Positions 18,855 to 27,575 are shown, numbered from the stretch's first letter. The stretch: 64,000 bases of DNA from Bradyrhizobium sp. U87765 SZCCT0048 (GCF_018131225.1 NZ_JAFCMM010000003.1:186001-250000), one strand, 5' to 3'. Made by a program: numbers and translations. Notes: a model not told the origin generated them from the letters alone.

Positions 18855-19358
18855 TCAGCCGCCGGACTGGTTGAACTCGTCGGCGCGGAAGTGGCGGCCG
18901 ATCTGGTCCAGCACGGCGTTGACGAGGCCGGTCTCATCGCGATCGACGAAGGCGTTGGCGACGTCGACATATTCCTTGATGACGACGCGTCCCGGCACGT
19001 CGCGGCGGTGCTCGAGCTCATAGGCGCCGGCGCGCAGCACCGCGCGCAGGATGGCGTCGATGCGCTGCAGTGGCCAGCCCTTGTTCAGCGCCTCGTCGAG
19101 CATCGGGTCGATGCGGCCCTGGTCGCGCACCACACCGGCGACGACGTCGCGGAAGAACGCCGCCTCGGCCGGCAGATAGGTGTCGCCCTCGATCTCGTTG
19201 CCGAGCCAGTGGCTTTCGAACTCGGCGAAGATGTCGTTCACGCCGGCGCCGGCGATGTCCATCTGGTACAGCGCCTGCACGGCAGCGAGCCGCGCGGCGC
19301 CGCGCCGGTTGGCCTTCTTCGGCTCGGACTTGTTGGCGGCGGGTTTGGAATCGGCCAT
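18855..19358 (-). CDS. nusB: Transcription antitermination factor NusB
   Basis: NusB with NusE (S10) binds boxA RNA to allow processive rRNA transcription. ATG at 19358 gives 167 residues: a basic start (SKPAANKSEPKKANRRGAAR), the RNA-binding AAVQALYQMDIAG, and the C-terminal IDAILRAVLRAGAYEL and VVIKEYVDVANAFVDRDET. The ATG lies five bases after the ribH stop. Confidence 0.95.
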   Translation of the reverse strand: MADSKPAANKSEPKKANRRGAARLAAVQALYQMDIAGAGVNDIFAEFESHWLGNEIEGDTYLPAEAAFFRDVVAGVVRDQGRIDPMLDEALNKGWPLQRIDAILRAVLRAGAYELEHRRDVPGRVVIKEYVDVANAFVDRDETGLVNAVLDQIGRHFRADEFNQSGG

Positions 19359-19363
19359 GGCGA

Positions 19364-19852
19364 TCACTTCGCGAGGCGGCGCTTGATGCGCAGCATGGCG
19401 AGCGCGGCCCGCGCGGCATCGCCGCCCTTGTCGAGTTCGCTGCGGCGGGCGCGCGCCCACGCCTGCGCGTCGGTGTTGACGGTGATGATGCCGTTGCCGA
19501 GCGGAATGCGGCGGGCGACCGCAAGGTCCATCAGGGCACGCGAGGATTCCATCGACACGATCTCGAAATGAATGGTGTCGCCACGCACGACGCAGCCGAG
19601 CGCGATCACCGCGTCATAGGGCTTGCCTCCCTGCTCCGCCGCGTCGAGCGCGATCGCGATCGCCGCCGGAATCTCCAGCGCGCCGGGCACAGTGAGAATG
19701 TCGTGGGTGAGACCCGCGGCATCGAGTTCCGCGCGGGCGCCTTCCAGCAGCGCGTCCTGGATGTCGTCGTAGAAGCGCGCCTCCACGATCAGCGCGCGGG
19801 CGCCGCGAATATCGGTCTGGTCTTTCAACGGGGCGCGGCGAGCGTCGGCCAT
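19364..19852 (-). CDS. ribH: 6,7-dimethyl-8-ribityllumazine synthase
   Basis: RibH condenses 5-amino-6-ribitylaminouracil with dihydroxybutanone phosphate, the step before riboflavin. Family signatures are LIVEARFYDDI, VPGALEIP, ALGCVVRGDTIHFE (the catalytic histidine lies near here) and PLGNGIITVNT. The 162-residue length is normal. It heads ribH-nusB-thiL; 108 bp separate it from the coq7-like gene upstream. Confidence 0.95.
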   Translation of the reverse strand: MADARRAPLKDQTDIRGARALIVEARFYDDIQDALLEGARAELDAAGLTHDILTVPGALEIPAAIAIALDAAEQGGKPYDAVIALGCVVRGDTIHFEIVSMESSRALMDLAVARRIPLGNGIITVNTDAQAWARARRSELDKGGDAARAALAMLRIKRRLAK

Positions 19853-19960
19853 CGGTGTTCAATCCATGTCGGTCGTCAGGGGGTGCCGGGGGTTTTAGTC
19901 GCACCGGCCCCGGAAGCCAAGCCAATATTGCACTGCAAACCCTCTGAGAACACGCGGCTT

Positions 19961-20560
19961 TCAAGATTTTGCCGACTTCAGCGCCCATGCCATCCGCTGT
20001 GAATCGCCCCAGGTGGACAACCAGATCAAACCATCTGTCGCGATCGCAATGACCGTGCGCAGCAATCGTACTCCCCTGCCCGGGGCCTGCAACTGTTCTT
20101 CGGCATGATCCAGGTGGGCGATTTCCTCCGCGCGGATCGAGAGCACGATGCCATGCAGCTCGGCATCGCGATCGCGCAGGAAATGCAGCTGGTCGTCGAG
20201 ATGCCGATGCACCGTGGCCTCGACGGCGGCCGTACAGGCCCAGATGCCCCGGCGACCGAGCAGCGCCGTGACAAGGCCGAGCAGCCAGCCACCCCAGCTC
20301 CAGAGCTGCATCACGCGGCACGGACGCGATCCGCGGGACGGCATTGCCGCCCGGAAGATCGCGCAATGCGTGCGTTCGTGTCCGCGCATCGCGGTCAGGG
20401 CCGCGACACAGTCCGGCCAGAACAGGCGAGCGACGGCGATCTGGGCGGAATAGATCCGGATCGCCCCGAACTCGCCGGCATGGTTGACGCGAACGATCCG
20501 GGCGATGGTCAGGGCGTCGCGCGGGTCGACGGTCTTGCGTGTGCCGGCGTGGTGCAACAT
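19961..20560 (-). CDS. coq7: COQ7 family demethoxyubiquinone hydroxylase
   Basis: A di-iron enzyme of ubiquinone synthesis that hydroxylates C6 of demethoxyubiquinone. Diiron ligands are visible: E in RVNHAGEFGA (about 27-36), E..H in RGHERTH (59-65), E in TAAVEATVHRH (about 111-121), and E..H in AEEIAHLDH (near 150). Membrane-associating helices match (SWGGWLLGLVTALLG). The 199-residue length matches COQ7. It lies in the riboflavin cluster between ribE and ribH, a place often taken by ribBA in relatives; the flavin link, if any, is not obvious. Confidence 0.88.
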   Translation of the reverse strand: MLHHAGTRKTVDPRDALTIARIVRVNHAGEFGAIRIYSAQIAVARLFWPDCVAALTAMRGHERTHCAIFRAAMPSRGSRPCRVMQLWSWGGWLLGLVTALLGRRGIWACTAAVEATVHRHLDDQLHFLRDRDAELHGIVLSIRAEEIAHLDHAEEQLQAPGRGVRLLRTVIAIATDGLIWLSTWGDSQRMAWALKSAKS

Positions 20561-20628
20561 GCGGCGCCCCGGAGGCTGTCCCTGACGCCGCCTGGCGAGA
20601 CCGGTCCGGCTCGCGGCGAGGTCTACCG

Positions 20629-21240
20629 TTATGCCCGCATCTCGGTCAGCCGCGCGGCGTAGCGCGCCATCAGGTCGACCTCGATGTTGATCTCCTGCCC
20701 CTCCCGCCAGTCGCCGATCGTGGTCACGGTCAGCGTGTGCGGGATGATCAGCACCGAGAACTGGTCGTCGGCCACCGTGTTGACGGTCAGCGACACGCCA
20801 TCGAGGGTGATCGAGCCCTTGGGCGCGATGAAGCGGGCCAGCTCGCGCGGGGCGCGCAGCTCGAACCGCGCCATGTCCGGCAGGTCGTCGCGGGCGACGA
20901 TGGTGGCGATGCCGTCGGCATGACCGGCGACGATGTGGCCGCCGAGCTCGTCGCCGATCTTGAGCGCGCGCTCGAGGTTGAGGCGGGAGCCCTGCGTCCA
21001 GTGCTGCGCCGTGGTCATGCGCAGCGTCTCGGCCGCGGCGTCGACATCGAACCAGGTCTGGCCGTCGGCGACGCCGGAGCCGACCACCGTGAGGCAGACG
21101 CCGTTGCAGGCGATCGAGGCGCCGTCGGCAATGGTGCTCTGGTCATAGCGGCAGGCGATGCGCAGGCGATGCAGCTGGCCCTGGGCGGTGGGCGAGAACC
21201 GGCTGATCTCGCCAATGTCGGTGATGATACCTGTAAACAT
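20629..21240 (-). CDS. ribE: Riboflavin synthase alpha chain
   Basis: RibE dismutates two lumazine molecules to riboflavin. The product begins MFTGIITDIGEI and has two tandem lumazine-binding domains (each with a GxSxAxNGVCLTV- or GSITLDGVSLTV-type sequence and a later GGHIVAGHADG). ATG at 21240 shares one base with the ribD stop (TGATG), so translation is coupled. 203 residues is normal. Confidence 0.95.
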   Translation of the reverse strand: MFTGIITDIGEISRFSPTAQGQLHRLRIACRYDQSTIADGASIACNGVCLTVVGSGVADGQTWFDVDAAAETLRMTTAQHWTQGSRLNLERALKIGDELGGHIVAGHADGIATIVARDDLPDMARFELRAPRELARFIAPKGSITLDGVSLTVNTVADDQFSVLIIPHTLTVTTIGDWREGQEINIEVDLMARYAARLTEMRA

Positions 21241-22397
21241 CAGTTTCGCTCGTAGATCGTGAGAAGATCGGATTGCAATGTTTCGGTGCTGCGCACCCGC
21301 CATGCCGGCGACGCCGTGATCGTCGACAGCGGCAGGCCGTGCAGCGCGGCGACGCCGTCGTCGCCGATGACCTGCGGCCCGCGCAACAGCCAGACCTCAT
21401 CGACGAGGCCGGCGGCGACGAAGGCGGCGGCGATCTGGGCACCGCCCTCCACCATCAGGCGGGTGACACCGCGTTGCGCCAGTTCGTGCACAACCGCATC
21501 GAGCGCGACGCCCGTCGGCCCGGCCGGCAGCCGCACCACCTGCGCGCCCTCGGCGCCGAGAATGGCCGCGGCCGGAGCTTCCGCCGCGGTGCCGGTGAGC
21601 ACCCACAGCGGCGTCTGGCGTGCCGACGCCGCGAGCCGGCTCGCCGGCTTGAGGCGCAGATGGGTGTCGAGCACGACGCGCACCGGCGAGCGCGCCGCCA
21701 TGCCGGGCAGCCGACAGGTCAGCACGGGATCGTCCGCCCGCGCGGTGCCGACACCGATCAGGATGGCGTCGCACTGCGCCCGCAACAGGTGCACCCGCGC
21801 CTGCGCGGCCGCGCCGGTGATGGCGACGGGTTGGTGTCCGGCGCTCGCGATGCGGTCGTCGCGGGACACCGCGAGCTTGAGGATGATATGAGGCCGGCCG
21901 TCGCGCACCCGGCGGAAATGGCCGGCATGGTCGCGTGCCGCCTCCTCGGCGCCGAGGCCGACATCGACCTTGATGCCGGCCGCGCGCAGCCTTGCGTGGC
22001 CCTGGCCGGCGACGGCGGGATTGGGATCCTCGATCGCGCTGACGACGCGGGCGATGCCGGCGGCGATGATGGCGTCCGCGCAGGGTGGCGTCTTGCCGTG
22101 ATGGGAGCACGGCTCCAGCGTGACATAGAGCGTGGCGCCGCGCGCGGCGGCCCCGGCGCGCTGCAGTGCCTGGGGTTCGGCATGGGGCCGGCCGCCCGGC
22201 GCCGTCCAGCCGCGCCCGAGAATGACCCCGTCCTTGACCACGACCGCGCCGACAGCGGGGTTCGGCCAGGTGCGGCCGAGGCCGCGCCGGCCCAGCGCAA
22301 GGGCGAGCTGCATGTAGCGCTCGTCGGCGTCCCTTTCGGCGGTCCTGGCCTGTGCGAGCTCGCCCGCGACCTTGGTTTCCAGGATGCGGAAGATCAT
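21240..22397 (-). CDS. ribD: Bifunctional riboflavin deaminase/reductase
   Basis: An N-terminal zinc deaminase (about 25-165: HAEPQALQRAG, then LEPCSHHGKTPPCADAI, the H and two C zinc ligands) is joined to a C-terminal NADPH-dependent reductase (about 170-385: NPAVGAVVV precedes; RDDRIAS, then VEGGAQIAAAFV). Together they carry out the second and third steps of riboflavin synthesis. The 385-residue length is normal. Its start overlaps the nrdR stop by four bases and its end touches ribE. Confidence 0.95.
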   Translation of the reverse strand: MIFRILETKVAGELAQARTAERDADERYMQLALALGRRGLGRTWPNPAVGAVVVKDGVILGRGWTAPGGRPHAEPQALQRAGAAARGATLYVTLEPCSHHGKTPPCADAIIAAGIARVVSAIEDPNPAVAGQGHARLRAAGIKVDVGLGAEEAARDHAGHFRRVRDGRPHIILKLAVSRDDRIASAGHQPVAITGAAAQARVHLLRAQCDAILIGVGTARADDPVLTCRLPGMAARSPVRVVLDTHLRLKPASRLAASARQTPLWVLTGTAAEAPAAAILGAEGAQVVRLPAGPTGVALDAVVHELAQRGVTRLMVEGGAQIAAAFVAAGLVDEVWLLRGPQVIGDDGVAALHGLPLSTITASPAWRVRSTETLQSDLLTIYERN

Positions 22398-22876
22398 TTT
22401 CGCAGGAGCAGCGCGCGCGGGTCTTCTTCGCTCGACAGTTCGCCCAGCACCGCCTCGAAGTCCTTGGCCTCGCGGAAGTTGCGATAGACCGAGGCGAAGC
22501 GGACATAGGCGACGTCGTCGAGCTCGCGCAGGTGCTCCATCACGATCTCGCCGATCGCTTCCGAAGACACCTCGGCCTCGCCGCCGCTCTCCAGTTCACG
22601 CACGATGGTGGAGACCATCTTCTCGACCCGCTCGGGGTCGACCGGCCGCTTGCGCAGGCTGATCTGCAGCGAGCGGACGAGCTTGTCGCGGTCGAACGGC
22701 ACCCGGCGGCCATTGCGCTTGATCACCGTGAGCTCGCGCAACTGCACGCGCTCGAAGGTGGTGAAGCGGAAGTTACAGGCCATGCACACGCGCCGCCGGC
22801 GGATCACGGACGAGTCTTCCGTCGGCCGCGAATCCTTCACCTGCGTATCGAGACTGTTGCAACTCGGGCAGCGCAT
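22394..22876 (-). CDS. nrdR: Transcriptional repressor NrdR
   Basis: A short zinc ribbon (MRCPSCNSLDTQVKDSR, with CMACNFRF) is followed by an ATP-cone (KRNGRRVPFDRDKL). NrdR represses ribonucleotide reductase genes in response to (d)ATP and binds paired NrdR boxes; none were noticed in this window. The 160-residue length is normal. It lies between glyA and ribD on the minus strand, an order kept across alphaproteobacteria, and overlaps ribD by four bases. Confidence 0.96.
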   Translation of the reverse strand: MRCPSCNSLDTQVKDSRPTEDSSVIRRRRVCMACNFRFTTFERVQLRELTVIKRNGRRVPFDRDKLVRSLQISLRKRPVDPERVEKMVSTIVRELESGGEAEVSSEAIGEIVMEHLRELDDVAYVRFASVYRNFREAKDFEAVLGELSSEEDPRALLLRK

Positions 22877-22921
22877 GCGCCTGTGACCTTCCCCTTGGAC
22901 CTTGCCGGGAGCCGTTGAGCC

Positions 22922-24223
22922 TTACTGGTAGATCGGGAAGCGGTCGGTCAGCTCGCGCACGCGGGCCTTGACCGCGGCCTCAACCAGCGGCGCCTGGGCT
23001 TCGCCCGACTGCGCGACCGCGTTCAGCACCTCGGAGATCATCTCGCCGACCTGCTTGAACTCGGCAACGCCGAAGCCGCGCGTGGTCGCCGCCGGGGTGC
23101 CGAGGCGGATGCCCGAGGTGACGAACGGCTTCTCCGGATCGAACGGCACGCCGTTCTTGTTGCAGGTGATGGCCGAGCGGACCAGCGCCTTCTCGGAGAT
23201 GTTGCCCTTGAGGCCCTTGGGCCGCAGGTCCACCAGCATCAGGTGGTTGTCGGTGCCGCCCGACACGATGTCGAAGCCATTGGCGCGCAGCGTCTCGGCC
23301 AGCGCCTTGGCATTTTCCACGACGTTCTTCGCATAGACCTTGAATTCCGGACGCAGCGCCTCGGCGAACGCCACCGCCTTGGCAGCGATGACATGCATCA
23401 GCGGGCCGCCCTGCAGGCCGGGGAAGATCGCCGAGTTGAGCTTCTTGGCGATCGCCTCGTCGTTGCTCAGGATCAGGCCGCCGCGCGGACCGCGCAGCGA
23501 CTTGTGGGTGGTGGTGGTGGTGACGTGGGCATAGGGCACGGGCGACGCATGCACGCCACCGGCGACGAGGCCGGCGAAGTGCGCCATGTCGACCAGGAGA
23601 TACGCGCCGACGCTGTCGGCGATCTCGCGGAAGCGCTTGAAGTCCCAGGCCCGCGAATAGGCCGAGCCGCCGGCAACGATCAGCTTGGGCTTGACCTGCT
23701 CGGCCTGCCTGGCGACCTCGTCCATGTCGATGATCTGGTCGTCACGACGCACGGTGTAGTGCACCGGCTTGAACCACTTGCCGGACATGTTGACCGGCGC
23801 GCCGTGGGTCAGATGGCCGCCCGCGGCGAGGTCGAGGCCCATGAAGGTATCGCCCGGCTGCAGCAGCGCCAGGAACACGGCCTGGTTCATCTGGCTGCCG
23901 GAGTTCGGCTGGACGTTGGCAAAACCCGCGCCGAACAGCTTCTTGGCGCGCTCGATGGCCAGGTTCTCGGCGATGTCGACGAACTCGCAGCCGCCATAGT
24001 AGCGTGCGCCCGGATAGCCTTCCGCATACTTGTTGGTCATCACCGAGCCCTGCGCCTCGAGCACGGCGCGGCTGACGATGTTCTCCGACGCGATCAGCTC
24101 GATCTCGTGCTGCTGGCGGCCGAGCTCGCCCTTGATGGCGGCCGCGATCTCGGGATCGGCCTCGGCGAGGGTCGCGGAGAAGAACGTCTCGGTGGTGTTG
24201 GCGGGCTTGGCAGAAGAGCTCAT
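22922..24223 (-). CDS. glyA: Serine hydroxymethyltransferase
   Basis: This PLP enzyme transfers the serine side-chain carbon to tetrahydrofolate. The start at 24223 gives 433 residues. Family marks: IELIASENIVSRAVLEAQGS, TNKYAEGYPGARYYGGCEF, VDMAHFAGLVA, and the PLP-lysine motif TTTTTHKSLRGPRGG. The frame continues upstream, but those residues (GC-rich, arginine-rich) are not family-like. It precedes nrdR by 45 bp in the same direction. Confidence 0.96.
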   Translation of the reverse strand: MSSSAKPANTTETFFSATLAEADPEIAAAIKGELGRQQHEIELIASENIVSRAVLEAQGSVMTNKYAEGYPGARYYGGCEFVDIAENLAIERAKKLFGAGFANVQPNSGSQMNQAVFLALLQPGDTFMGLDLAAGGHLTHGAPVNMSGKWFKPVHYTVRRDDQIIDMDEVARQAEQVKPKLIVAGGSAYSRAWDFKRFREIADSVGAYLLVDMAHFAGLVAGGVHASPVPYAHVTTTTTHKSLRGPRGGLILSNDEAIAKKLNSAIFPGLQGGPLMHVIAAKAVAFAEALRPEFKVYAKNVVENAKALAETLRANGFDIVSGGTDNHLMLVDLRPKGLKGNISEKALVRSAITCNKNGVPFDPEKPFVTSGIRLGTPAATTRGFGVAEFKQVGEMISEVLNAVAQSGEAQAPLVEAAVKARVRELTDRFPIYQ

Positions 24224-24522
24224 AGGCGGAAAAGTCTCCACCGCCGCGGCCTGTCGGTGCGGGCGCGTACGGTCACGAGGGGTGGTCGGAAACGGCGCTC
24301 GGGGCTTAGCATATCGCCGCCGGGCGGCCAAGTTCCAGTGCTGCAAGGCGGCCAATTATACCACATCTGGCGGTCCGGGAGCCGCCGGGGAGCGGCCTTG
24401 GACGGCTCATGCCCGGCCCGGGGCGCGGTTGAAATGCGTTTGGCGGATCATTCGCAGCCCGGCCGCGCGCCAGGCCTCGGATCCCGCCTCGGATCCCGCG
24501 CCCGGACGACCCGGCCAATGGC

Positions 24523-24906
24523 CTACCAGTGGCCCTTGCGCCGGTTCCAGGCGTAGAGGACATCGGCGAAGCGATCGTAGCTGAACCGGGCCAGCGACCG
24601 GACCACCGGCAGGCCGGCCAGCCGCCCGAGCCAGGCGTCGCCCGGCGTGCGCAGCCAGATCGCGGCGGCGCAATCCGCTCCGACAAGCAGCCGCCCATCG
24701 GCATCCACGCCATGCAGGCGGCGGCGCACGTCCTCGATCCCCGCGCCGAACCGCTCGAGCGCGTCGGGCTCCAGATTGATGTCACGGAATTCGATCGCCC
24801 CTGCCCGCGCCGCCCGTACCAGCCGATTGCGCTGCCAGTCGATGCCGGCATCACAGACCGGACAGCGGGTGTTGTACCAGACGGTGAGTTTGGGAAGCGG
24901 GGCTAT
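24523..24906 (-). pseudogene. Thiol-disulphide oxidoreductase DCC family, start codon lost
   Basis: A DCC (DUF393) domain begins TVWYNTRCPVCDAGIDWQRN, carrying the redox-type CPVC motif, and ends FSYDRFADVLYAWNRRKGHW, the usual C-terminus. The frame is open upstream to about 25047 but contains no ATG, GTG or TTG; the first possible initiator is an ATA at 24906. The GC content drops just upstream (from about 24950), where the second island begins, so the original start was probably removed by the insertion. A non-canonical start cannot be excluded. About 127 residues remain, nearly full length. Confidence 0.7.
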
Positions 24907-25097
24907 TGGGGAATCTCCAGACTGCTCGCTGCGCGTTCCACGCCCACAATTACCGGCTTTCCACCTAAGTTGCGCCGGATAACCACGGAAAATAAGAACA
25001 AAGAGGAAACCTCCCCTTGTATGGAACTCACAACCGAGAGATACAGAAGATTATTTCTACAGCAATTGATTCGCCCCTATAGTTCGGAACCTGAGCA

Positions 25098-25700
25098 ATG
25101 GCAAAGAATTCCGGTAAAGCTAGCGGGACCTCCCGCATCAAGTTCATCATGTTCGACGCCGAGATTGCCGACGACCAGCTTCAGTCGGTCACCCAAGCGA
25201 TCACCAACGCATTACGAGGACCTGCTCAGGCTCCGAAGCGCTTAGCGCCATCCCCTGCCCAATTGAATGGCAGCAACGGAGCAGCGGCCGAGCACGATGA
25301 CGAGCCCGACCTGTTCGATCACGCCGATGAGGCCGAGGCCGCCGTCGATGTGACGCCAGCTGCGCCGAAGAAGAAGGCCCAGCGCAGAGTAGCTCCAAAG
25401 CCAAATATGATTTTGATCGACACCGACAGCGAGCCGCCACTTTCATCGCTGGTTGACCCGAAGAGTAATCATCGGCGCTATTTGATGATTGCAGCGTGGC
25501 TGCACGATCACCGTGCCACGCCAGTCATCACTCAGGACCACATCTATTCCTGCTACCGGCTGTTGGGTTGGCCGACCGACATCGGCGACTTCGCCCAGCC
25601 TTTGCGGGAGTTGAAGCATAAGCAGTATTTCTCCACTCCCGAGCGTGGGAAGTACGCCATTAACCAGCTTGGGCTGCACAAGGCCAAAGAAGCCGAGTAA
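25098..25700 (+). CDS. Island protein A: acidic linker and winged-helix-like domain
   Basis: I do not recognise this 200-residue family. It starts with a short basic stretch and a conserved-looking unit (RIKFIMFDAEIADDQLQSVT, about 13-32). A disordered acidic and proline-rich region (50-120) leads to a compact helical domain (126-195) with AAWLHDH, IYSCYRLLG, LRELKHKQYF and ERGKYAI. The same layout recurs in the following gene, including an identical ERGKY, so the two share a winged-helix-like module. The stop and the next start overlap (TAATG), indicating coupled translation. GGAA lies eight to nine bases before ATG. Codon usage is AT-richer than the chromosome. Confidence 0.65.
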   Translation: MAKNSGKASGTSRIKFIMFDAEIADDQLQSVTQAITNALRGPAQAPKRLAPSPAQLNGSNGAAAEHDDEPDLFDHADEAEAAVDVTPAAPKKKAQRRVAPKPNMILIDTDSEPPLSSLVDPKSNHRRYLMIAAWLHDHRATPVITQDHIYSCYRLLGWPTDIGDFAQPLRELKHKQYFSTPERGKYAINQLGLHKAKEAE

Positions 25701-26452
25701 TGCAGCTCAACGAGTTGATCGAGCAGGTCGCCGAGTTCAATACCGCGGCGCCGAAGGAACGTATAAAACTCTTAGCTTGGTGGCTTCACACCCACGGAGG
25801 CAAAGAGTTCTTCGGGCCTACCGACATCCGCCAGTGCTGCAACAAGCTCCATATCGGGGAGCCTCCGTCGCTCGCCACATATCTCTCCCGGTTAGCCGAC
25901 GCCAAGGACCTCATCGCAGAACGCGGCAAGTATAAGCTTGCGCGCTCGGCACGATCTGAGCTGGACAAGATGTACGGTGTACATCACAGCGTCGTAACGG
26001 TGAGCAAGATCCTCACCGAACTGCCGGCGAAGGTGCCCAGCGTCGAGGAACGCGCCTTCTTGCAGGAAGCGCTGAAGTGCTACCGCATCGAGGCCTACCG
26101 GGCCTGCATAGTCATGACATGGAATTTGGCCTACGCGCATCTGCTGGATTGGATACTGAAGGACGTCAACAAGCTCACGTCGTTCAATACCACCATCCCG
26201 AAACGCTTCCCCGCTCTTAAGAATCTCCGAGTCTCGAAATACGACGACTTTAGAGACGAGCTAAAAGAGCGTCAGGTTGTCGAGATTTGCAGCAGCGCGG
26301 GACTGATTAACGACGACATCTTCAAGATACTAAAGGCGAAGCTGGACCGTCGAAATAGCGCGGCTCATCCGTCGACCGTTGTTGTTGTCCAATCACAGGC
26401 CGACGACATGATTACCGACCTCATCAACAACGTTGTGCTCGCGCTGACCTAA
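25700..26452 (+). CDS. Island protein B: winged-helix-like plus HEPN-like domain
   Basis: The 250-residue protein has a winged-helix-like module (20-85: KLLAWWLHTHGG, DIRQCCNKL, ERGKYKL) matching that of protein A, then a helical domain (115-245: FLQEALKCYRIEAYRACIVM, WNLAYAHLLDW, LKAKLDRRNSAAHP). RNSAAH gives the RxxxxH spacing (R218, H223) of HEPN ribonucleases, at the start of a late helix as in DUF4145/HEPN-like proteins. A toxin, RNA-cleaving or nucleotide-transferase partner role is possible but unproven. It overlaps protein A by one base, so the two are translated together. Confidence 0.65.
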   Translation: MQLNELIEQVAEFNTAAPKERIKLLAWWLHTHGGKEFFGPTDIRQCCNKLHIGEPPSLATYLSRLADAKDLIAERGKYKLARSARSELDKMYGVHHSVVTVSKILTELPAKVPSVEERAFLQEALKCYRIEAYRACIVMTWNLAYAHLLDWILKDVNKLTSFNTTIPKRFPALKNLRVSKYDDFRDELKERQVVEICSSAGLINDDIFKILKAKLDRRNSAAHPSTVVVVQSQADDMITDLINNVVLALT

Positions 26453-26510
26453 AATTTTCTTGATTTCACGATTGCTGCCCCAAGAACGTTGTTTACGGAT
26501 GGAGTGACCG

Positions 26511-26732
26511 ATGAAGAAAAGCGAGGCCGAGCCGGCCATCCGTACCCTTGCAACGCAATGGTTCAATACATTGCCGGCGGACGAGCAAGTACACCCCAGC
26601 TTCTACGCATTTAAAGCCTGGCTCTCTGCCAATCATTATTCTCTTTACTTGAACTTCCGATCGAGAATGGGCGCCGACTACGATGCGGAAATGTGGTTTG
26701 ACGACGAATTAGGTCAAAACTGGAGAAGATAG
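26511..26732 (+). CDS. Small island protein, 73 residues, unknown
   Basis: The ATG has GGAG seven bases upstream. The product (IRTLATQWFNTLPADEQVHP, then SLYLNFRSRMGADYDAEMWF) is acidic and rich in aromatic residues, without signal peptide or membrane segment. It follows the two-gene module by 58 bp in the same direction and could belong to its transcript. I recognise no family. Confidence 0.5.
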   Translation: MKKSEAEPAIRTLATQWFNTLPADEQVHPSFYAFKAWLSANHYSLYLNFRSRMGADYDAEMWFDDELGQNWRR

Positions 26733-26734
26733 CG

Positions 26735-27005
26735 CTCTCGCGGAGACGATCACTGCGATGGAGTGCTGAGGCACTGGCCTTACCTCACGGACTTAATCCA
26801 GTTTAAAGTACGCTCGGACCAATCTCGGAATTGCTGCGGCAGGACTATCAGCGCTCAAAACCGATAAGGCAGTCGACAAATTCGCCGATCAGGTGACATT
26901 TGGCTCGCGTATCAAAGAATGGCTGAAAGATATCGAGAATGCCGAACAGCACGTTAGGTCCATAACGGCACCACACAGGTCATGAACGAGATTTTTGAAT
27001 CGGCA
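26735..27005. other. Island gap with a start-less coding remnant
   Basis: Between the 73-residue gene and the small membrane gene, one frame (26803-26985, plus strand) reads 60 codons with protein-like composition (GIAAAGLSALKTDKAVDKF, then FGSRIKEWLKDIENAEQHV) but has a stop just upstream and no start codon before most of it. It looks like the end of a decayed gene. Nothing else was seen. Confidence 0.35.
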
Positions 27006-27128
27006 CTAACGCCATAGCCACGGCGCAGCAACGATCCCAACAATGATGATGGCCGCGAGGATCGCCATCCATCCCTTGGCGTCGAAATCGAAGCCTGGAC
27101 TCTTAAACCGCAGTTGGTGGTTAGACAT
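27006..27128 (-). CDS. 40-residue single-span membrane protein
   Basis: ATG at 27128 has GGAGAG seven bases upstream, a strong ribosome site. The peptide begins MSNHQLRFKSPGFDFDAKGW and continues with one hydrophobic helix (about 21-38: MAILAAIIIVGIVAAPWLW) and a final arginine. It would be an inner-membrane microprotein with a charged N-terminus. Too short for many gene finders. Function unknown; it lies in the second island on the strand opposite to the main module. Confidence 0.6.
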   Translation of the reverse strand: MSNHQLRFKSPGFDFDAKGWMAILAAIIIVGIVAAPWLWR

Positions 27129-27575
27129 CACACAGCTCTCCATTGAGTACACTTAGGTGCTGTGTGTCGGGGGGATTTAGATATGTGACCTAAAATCGGA
27201 ATGGTTGGCAAGAGGTCTAGATAGAGTCCGGCGCTGATTTTGGCTTGTGTGGATTGAATTCTTAACTAGCGTAGATCGGAATATGCATTAGCGGATATTT
27301 TTATAGCGCATTCGCTATTTAGCACTCCATTTCAATGAAGATACTTGTTCATCGAGATGCACATTTGTGAAGGCTCCTGGCAACACCCGCGGCTGATTCG
27401 GCCTCTGGTCCCCGCAATTTTTCTAATGCACTGATGCGGTCCTTGAGCACGACAAACACTCTATCGTTATTGCACAACTGGCAGGCCGCCTGCGCTGAAA
27501 ACGCCACTCCGGAGAGCAAATCGGCACGCAAGAAAGGGAAATTGTTGCTGCTTCTAGAGCCGGTCTGTCGCCGCC
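27129..27575. other. Island right flank without supported gene
   Basis: AT-richer sequence to about 27480, with no convincing frame. From about 27488 it holds a decayed copy of the terminator-plus-flank sequence found downstream of the MarR gene (see the repeat entries). Confidence 0.4.

Noticed and set aside
19853..22400. FMN riboswitch near the riboflavin genes
   Set aside because: No RFN-like conserved blocks could be recognised in the short intergenic gaps.
26803..26985. Possible gene in the island gap
   Set aside because: No usable start codon; described as a remnant only.
27349..27531. A 60-codon minus-strand frame (contains VFVVLKDRISALEKLRG)
   Set aside because: Slightly protein-like, but it has no ribosome site, and its 5' part lies in the decayed terminator repeat; not supported.
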